From: Puccinia triticina
Lineage: Eukaryota; Basidiomycota; Pucciniomycetes; Pucciniales; Pucciniaceae
Direction of reading: 5' to 3'
Length of the DNA: 64,000 bases
NCBI RefSeq assembly: GCF_026914185.1
Contig: NC_070565.1
Span: 7,192,001-7,256,000 of the forward strand
The notes below the pieces were generated by a model. It was given only the letters and a program-made list of their open reading frames with translations, searched no databases and was not told where the DNA came from. This document shows, piece by piece, positions 60,091-64,000 of the stretch; positions within the stretch are counted from its first letter, which is position 1; every line of letters starts with the position of its first letter. The position numbers and the translations under genes are program-made.

Positions 60091-61582
60091 TTGCGCTACA
60101 TGTAGGTGCAGGCCGGTGTCATTTGGGGAGTGTGTAACTCCGCTTGATGGCCTGTGCCGCCGCCGGCCATCGGCACGGCGGCTGGGTTATGTACATAGCC
60201 AGAGCTGCTGCCCCTCGAACTTTCTTTTTGAGGGGCGGTTACCCGACTGCTTAGTTGTTGGCGTGTGATAAGTCCCCGGGGGTGGGTTATCAGGGTAGCG
60301 GGAGCCTATTTTTGGAATTAATATGATATGTTTTTGGGTCATGAGGACAGCTCCAAAAACTCCAACATTTTTTGGAAGGGGCAAGTAAGACCCCTTCTTT
60401 CGATCTATCAAAAAAAAAATCGCCTCCTTTTTTTGGGGGAAGTCGCTGTGCGCGAAGTATTTTTCGGCTTGCGCGCACAGCGGGCCTGACGTCGGGTAGT
60501 GGTTGATTCTGTGTGCAAAGAGTTTTTCTCTGCTGCGCAAAGTAGGTCCGTAATTTTATGCATGCATAAATCATAAAATCAAAAAATCTTTTTTGCAGGG
60601 GATATGACTGTCTGATTATGTAATACAAAATTTCCTCACCAAAATATTTTTATGATTTTATGATTTATGCATGCATCAAATCATGCAAACCAACTTTGAA
60701 CACCATAAATGCCCAATTATTATTCATTTATGGCAAATTTCTGTTGATCAATTTCTCTATGTCAAAGGGGTTTCACTCAACATAAATGTGAATTGCGGGG
60801 TTTTTCATGGATTTCTGACTGTTTTTTATTTGTAATGGAGCTGTGAAAGGCCCCTCCATCAATATGTCACCCTCATGTACGCACGTACACAAAGGTAACA
60901 TTGGCAAAGTGGAAAAAAACTCACATGCATATGCAGGGAGACATTGGAAAACAAACAAACAAAAAAACAACTCACAAGCTCATATATGTTAAGAAGCCAG
61001 GATGTCTAGCTGAAATCTGGTACCACACACCTCCAAGCTTGGCTTGACTCATATTATCACCCCACTTTCATCCTTTTTTGGCTAAATTCTAGATGATACT
61101 GGCCTTCTTTAGGGAAATATGACAATTTGGATGGGCCTTTCACATCATTCTAAAGGGGGTGTTCATGTTGTTGATCTGCGGGGGGCCAACCTGCAATTTG
61201 TAACAAACTTAAACACGTGCACATGACAGTTGCATAAGCAAAGTGAAAAAAATGAACAACTTCATGCACATGTAAATCATATGAATTGAACCTCAAGAAT
61301 TCATCTCAATTAAAAAACAGTTCAAATTGAATTATAATTTGATTGTGACCATTGTGTCTTAGTGGTTTCAACCGCATTCAAGTTGTATTCCAGTTGACTT
61401 CTGCATGAATTCTGGATTGTTTATGCATGAAATCAGGATCAGTTTCAGATCATTTGTGGATTAGTTCCAGAATTTTTCATTAATTCTTACACTACTTTCA
61501 TCAAAGGCATCCAGCACAGTTACAGAAAAAGGGTACAATATGGCACTCTCTGGGGAGTGCATCAAAATATCCCCTTGTGAAG

Positions 61583-61790
61583 ACTGGTACAAAGCTGAGA
61601 ATTAGCTGCGCCAGGACTAGTACAAAGCTGAGTATCAGCTGGGCAAGGACTGGTCAAAAGGCTTTATTCCAATGCCGAGAGTGAGCTGTGTGACAAAGCT
61701 GAGTATGATCTGGGCAAAAAAGCTGAGTATGAGCTGAGTACCAAAGCTGAGCATCACCTGGACAGAACTGAGTATCAGTTGGGCCCATCA
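61583..61790. repeat. GCTGAGTATCAGCTGG minisatellite, right part
   Basis: At least six GCTGAGTATCAGCTGGGCAA-like units with AAGGACTGGTACAAA spacers, period about 33 bp. It is the continuation of the array at 53601-53829. Confidence 0.65.
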
Positions 61791-62319
61791 ACAACTGATA
61801 AGGACCTCCTTGGTAAATTTTGGAAGTTGAGGAGCTGGTTGGGAGATTGGGGTAGATAGTGGATAGATATTGGATAGATGGTGGGTAGATGGCTGGAGCT
61901 GGCATGATGTCACTTGTCATCAACTGACTATTCTATTTTCCTGTTGCTGGAGAAACACTGCAAGGGCTACGCTACACAAAGACGCAAGCGTAGTCATTTG
62001 GGTCTCACTTTGCTGCGCTTGTAGTGGACTGGGCGCTACACTTATTTTTTTTCAAGCAGAAAAGATTCGCAAAAATAGGAAGCTATTTTCAATGGCTAAT
62101 AACAGAATTCTGCTACGTTTATTGCTACAGTAGTAGAAAAAAACACTACTTCAGCAATTTTGCTGAGCTGCTGTATCAAAATCAACATTCCAATCTCAAT
62201 CCTCAACATCATGCTTGTTGGAGGATGTCTGATTAATTGTCATATAAGGCAGTTTCCATAGAAAGGAGGAATTTCCCGCTACACTTTTAGAAGAAAGTGT
62301 CCACATATGCTACACTTTT
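61791..62319. other. Spacer with CGCTAC-rich words
   Basis: No gene is recognised. GGCTACGCTACAC near 61966 and GGCGCTACAC near 62031, with similar words flanking the repeat at 62320-63190, hint at a hAT-like element around that repeat, but ends could not be fixed. Confidence 0.35.
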
Positions 62320-63190
62320 GGCGCTACAGGGCACTTGTAGCACCAAAAAGCGCAAATCTTTCTACTACGCTGTGATGAACAAAATTGGTCACTGCGCAGA
62401 ATTGGCAGGACTCTGCCGCTCCAAGATGATTCCCAGGTAAAGTTGGGTGATCTGGAGAAACTCTGCTCCGCAGCTCCGCAGCTCCGCCGCATTGTAGGGC
62501 TCTGAGTGGGATAAATAAAGTAAAGCTCCGCAGACATAAACCACAAAAAGAAAGCTCCACTGCATAAACAAGTTGACTCCGCAAAACCACAAGAAAACAG
62601 CCGTAAAGCAAGCACAACTGTACCACATAAAGCAAGTCCGCAATGTATGCAAAGTAAAAGAAGCACAACAATCTGCAAATTAAAGTAAAATTGTAAAAAG
62701 AGAGTCTTTGGGGAATATGATACAGAATCCTCCCTCCCCCACTGCGGTTTTGTAGAGAAAAGGAAGAGAACTAAAAGATATCCTCCGCCCGCCTCCCACG
62801 CATGCCATCTGCTGACTCCGTTCACACGCGCACACTCATCATCTGCCAAGTGCTATACACAAATGCACATTATCCGCCAAGCTCTGCTCTCACGCTAACT
62901 CCTGTTGTCTCCGCCGCTTGCCTTTGACTGCCGTCAAACTCCTCTCTCTAGCTTCCACGCCCCTGTCTAGCCTATGATGTCAGGATCCCACACACCGCCC
63001 TTCTGGCTGCCATGGCTCCCCCCAATCACCACCTCCGCTATCCAGTCCGCGCTGGCCTGCTTAGTCTGAGTCCAGTTCCGCCGTCAAGCTCCGCGCGCCG
63101 CCGCCTTCAGTTGTGCGCTCCGCTTCGCTCCGTTCCACACCGTTTCCGTGCCGCCTGTGTGCCGCACCGATTGCTCCGTGGAAAATTTCA
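62320..63190 (-). repeat. Dispersed LTR-like repeat, copy 2
   Basis: This matches 24831-25275 plus 26335-26770 in reverse complement, without the MITE that splits that copy. The TATA-like motif there (CTATAAAACC) reads CTACAAAACC here. Open frames on the minus strand (LRTCFMWYSCACFTAVF, similar to the other copy) are shared but look like translated repeat, not protein. Confidence 0.5.
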
Positions 63191-64000
63191 CATTTGTTCC
63201 ATAATTGATCACCAAAACACCCAACTGTAGCAAAATAAAAAAAATTGCTGCGCTAGACGCTACTCAAATTTAAAGTAGCGGTGTGGTGGCCACTTTTGCA
63301 GCGGTGGGGGCACACCAGATTTCCCTACCAACTCAACACTCAGGCACACACTCAAGATCAAGATTCCAGACCTCAAGAATTAGTGCGCGCATGCACGCGC
63401 GTTGTGAGAATGAAAGCTGGTTTGCTGGTGAAGAATGTCCGCTAACCGCCTCCTTCAAGAATATTGATGTCCGGGCTGTGTGATTGTCGGTAACTTGGCT
63501 CCGCACCACTACTTTCTGCTAGCCTTCAGCGCTCCTCTACTGAGCCTGATCTATAGCGTAATAATCCGCAAGTGAATAAAGCTCTGCACGTCGTAAGCAC
63601 AAAAATCCGTAAGTAACTCTTGAATAAGGATAAGAACACAGAGAATCCTCTCAATAACTCTCGTACGTCCGTAGTTGTAAGTACAATGATGATGAGTGAA
63701 AATCCGTAATAATTCCATAGGATAAAGATAATAGGATTCCAAGAGTCGGATTCCGAGAGTCCCCCTTCCGTCCTCCCCTCCGCGCACGTCGCCGTTCCCA
63801 CGCAATCCCCCACGTCTGACACTTTCCCGCACTAGTCCGCCTACTCCGCCCGCTATCCCGCTTGTCACTTTCCCAGACTCCGCTCCTCTCCGAGGCTTGC
63901 CCTCCCACCGTCCTCTGTCTAGCCCCCGTCAGTCGTTCTCTCGCCACCGCCTTCACCCCGGTTCCACCCGCTGATGGAACCCGCTCGGGCTGTCATGGCT
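63191..64000. other. Window end, no gene seen
   Basis: The last part is CG-richer (CCGCCTACTCCGCCCGC and similar) with overlapping Arg/Gly/Ser-rich frames on the minus strand. I could not link these to any family and do not call a gene. Confidence 0.4.

Larger units (their letters stand above)
54073..60707 (+). mobile_element. MULE with long terminal inverted repeats, 6.6 kb
   Basis: The left arm (GGTGTTCAAAGTTGGTTTGC onward) is repeated inverted at the right end, through TTACGGACCTACTTTGCGCA and CCACTACCC(A/G)ACGTCAGG and on with decreasing similarity for about 300-400 bp; the right arm has an extra AT-rich insert near its tip. Long inverted repeats around a MULE-type gene fit Mutator-like elements. 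I could not find the expected 9-11-bp duplication. Satellite and LTR-like sequence occupies 58200-60180. Confidence 0.7.
53830..61579. mobile_element. CACTA/EnSpm-like element E5 with a MULE nested inside
   Basis: The left end CACCAGGGGAGACTTTGATG and the right end (complement CACAAGGGGATATTTTGATG) are inverted, followed by hairpin tips CACTCTCCAGAGAGTG and CACTCTCTGGGGAGTG. The flanking repeat is AAG (53827-53829 and 61580-61582). The right part (about 60720-61579) matches E2. Most of the interior is the MULE at 54073-60707. Confidence 0.8.

Noticed and set aside
63651..63956. Arg/Gly-rich frames near the window end
   Set aside because: Overlapping frames in CG-rich sequence, no family resemblance, no start or intron context.

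Overview
The window looks like nuclear DNA of a rust fungus (Basidiomycota, Pucciniales, Puccinia-like). The reasons are small spliced genes with many short introns (most 50-100 bp, GT-AG), basidiomycete-like protein sequences, and very dense layers of transposons between few genes. The organism call is an inference; no rRNA or marker gene is present.

Host genes. Four single-function genes plus one duplicate can be rebuilt exon by exon: ornithine aminotransferase copy 1 (577-2682, +), the histone chaperone subunit HIR1/HIRA (16791-20068, +), ornithine aminotransferase copy 2 (21259-23406, +), quinolinate phosphoribosyltransferase (47943-49276, -) and cytosolic prolyl-tRNA synthetase (49466-52073, +). 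The last two are head to head, 189 bp apart. The two aminotransferase copies flank HIR1 as direct repeats. Copy 2 has lost the tyrosine that sets substrate specificity in this family.

Transposons. Four elements bounded by CACCAGGGG-type inverted repeats, each with a self-complementary 20-bp tip and an exact 3-bp target duplication, lie at 6800-10215, 10654-11771, 27017-36008 and 53830-61579; a fifth has only its right end (14317). They look like CACTA/EnSpm-type elements without a visible transposase. An 8.1-kb hAT element (38401-46511) carries a decayed transposase and, in the same orientation, a TET/JBP-like 2OG-Fe(II) oxygenase. A MULE with long inverted repeats (54073-60707) carries a FAR1-MULE transposase-AT-hook-OTU protease reading frame. 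A Helitron 3' end with PIF1 helicase debris lies inside the 27-36 kb element. Small MITEs of Tourist, hAT, MULE and CACCAGGAAAAA types are inserted throughout.

Repeats. Nine separate arrays of about 47-60-bp hairpin units (TGATGACCGGT...ACCGGTCATCA type) sit inside or beside these elements. Arm sequence differs between arrays, but the two arms change together, so the palindrome is kept.

Decay. The transposon reading frames are broken mostly by TGA or TAA codons where CGA or CAA would be expected. The four kinds of host gene have none. This fits cytosine-to-thymine decay aimed at repeats. The TET-like oxygenase acts on the same base chemistry, so the combination is the most interesting aspect of the window.
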